32,977 nucleotides of DNA from Tissierellales bacterium (GTDB lineage: Bacteria > Bacillota > Clostridia > Tissierellales > JAOAQY01), in assembly GCA_025210965.1 (NCBI GenBank), contig JAOAQY010000145.1, positions 1 to 32,977 on the forward strand. The letters are read 5' to 3'. Position 1 is the stretch's first letter. Every line of letters starts with the position of its first letter. Both the position numbers and the translations under genes were made by a program. Below, piece after piece: positions 32,539-32,977 of the stretch. Under the pieces are notes generated by a model. That model saw nothing but the letters and a program-made list of their open reading frames with translations. It was not told the origin of the DNA and did not search any database.

Positions 32539-32977
32539 CTATAGTACTGAATTCTTCTTAATTACAAATAAACTACTCTCTGCTCCAAATAACATCTTCT
32601 TATCTGTAATTTTTACATTTTTATCAACAATAGCATAATTTAAACTAGTAGTTTCTCCAATTTCAACATTTGGCAACACTACACTATTTCTAATAATCGC
32701 ACCTTTTTTTACATGTACTCCTCTAAATATAACCGAATTTTCTACCGTTCCCTCTATAATGCAACCATTTGCTATTAGCGAATTCATTACGCAGCTTTTA
32801 TCTGTATACTTAGTAGATGGAGCATCCATAACTTTTGTATATATCTTTCCATTTCTCCCAAATAAGTCATTTGCATTCGCTATGCTTAATAAATCCTTAT
32901 TTGTATTGTAATAATTCTCTATAGAATTCACGCAAGATAAATACCCTTTAAATGGATATCCCTTTACTTTTAGCTCA
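32539..32977 (-). CDS. glgD: GlgD, ADP-glucose pyrophosphorylase regulatory subunit (C-terminal part, cut by window end)
   Basis: The frame is open to the end of the window, so about 145 C-terminal residues are visible and the N-terminus is missing. The visible part begins GYPFKGYLSCVNSIENYY, which fits the GlgD pattern better than the DVGT of catalytic GlgC, and continues as a left-handed beta-helix with hexapeptide-like repeats (SLIANGCIIEG, SVIFRGVHVKKGAIIRNSVV). GlgD partners GlgC in making ADP-glucose for glycogen synthesis. A GTG at 32931 is internal and not the start. glgC is expected just outside the window. Confidence 0.88.
   Translation of the reverse strand, partial: ELKVKGYPFKGYLSCVNSIENYYNTNKDLLSIANANDLFGRNGKIYTKVMDAPSTKYTDKSCVMNSLIANGCIIEGTVENSVIFRGVHVKKGAIIRNSVVLPNVEIGETTSLNYAIVDKNVKITDKKMLFGAESSLFVIKKNSVL

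Noticed and set aside
32539-32931. A short complete gene starting at the GTG at 32931
   Set aside because: The frame continues without a stop to the window end and the extra residues match GlgD, so it is the tail of a longer gene.
1-32977. CRISPR array, insertion sequence, prophage, rRNA or tRNA
   Set aside because: No regularly spaced repeats, transposase, integrase, phage gene or recognisable tRNA/rRNA was seen on either strand. A tRNAscan and ISfinder run would confirm.

Overview
The window is chromosomal DNA from a low-GC, Gram-positive anaerobe, most likely a member of class Clostridia. This rests on the strong A/T bias, AGGAGG-type ribosome binding sites, TTGACA/TATAAT promoters, lipoproteins with LxxC-type boxes, a 'reverse' rubrerythrin with a PerR-like box, a tandem glycine riboswitch and a Clostridia-style glgD-glgA-glgP-pulA run. 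No rRNA, tRNA, CRISPR array, insertion sequence or prophage gene was seen, and the species cannot be named from this sequence.

Layout. 1-1.5 kb: a sodium:alanine/glycine (AGCS) symporter on +, meeting two minus-strand lipoproteins (1.5-3.8 kb) at a shared terminator. 4.0-5.0 kb: adenosine deaminase. 5.1-9.7 kb, minus strand: a TetR regulator leads ComB-like phosphatase and an HD-domain protein, followed by an RlmI-like rRNA methyltransferase, the queuosine enzyme QueH and a TIGR02206 membrane protein. 9.8-13.4 kb, minus: a response regulator with an HD-GYP output and a MutS2-like ATPase that lacks the Smr nuclease domain. 13.9-15.1 kb, plus: a MerR DNA-binding domain fused to a zinc-ribbon SAM methyltransferase. 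15.3 kb: a 38-codon small ORF. 15.6-20.3 kb, minus: a compact cluster of DAK2-DegV fusion, DUF1295 membrane protein, LysR regulator, YeiH-type transporter and a small GRGE protein. 20.5-22.2 kb, plus: tandem glycine riboswitch and a second AGCS symporter. 22.3-25.2 kb, minus: 7TM-3xPAS-GGDEF diguanylate cyclase. 25.4-26.0 kb: rubrerythrin. 26.1-32.98 kb, minus: the glycogen cluster glgD (cut by the window end), glgA, glgP, pulA and a GNAT acetyltransferase.

How the genes fit together. The glycogen genes form one metabolic unit covering synthesis and breakdown. The glycine riboswitch ties amino-acid transport to glycine level. The GGDEF protein and the HD-GYP regulator suggest cyclic-di-GMP turnover. 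Queuosine maturation and rRNA methylation sit side by side.

The most unusual part is 11.5-15.1 kb. A 44-bp near-perfect palindrome lies exactly between two divergent promoters, overlapping both -35 boxes. One promoter drives the MerR-methyltransferase fusion. The other drives a leader of about 300 nt with a tiny ORF (MRGIVL) and an intrinsic terminator in front of the Smr-less MutS2-like ATPase. This resembles leader attenuation known for ribosome-protection and antibiotic-resistance genes, and it is the best candidate here for an undescribed system. That functional reading is inference.
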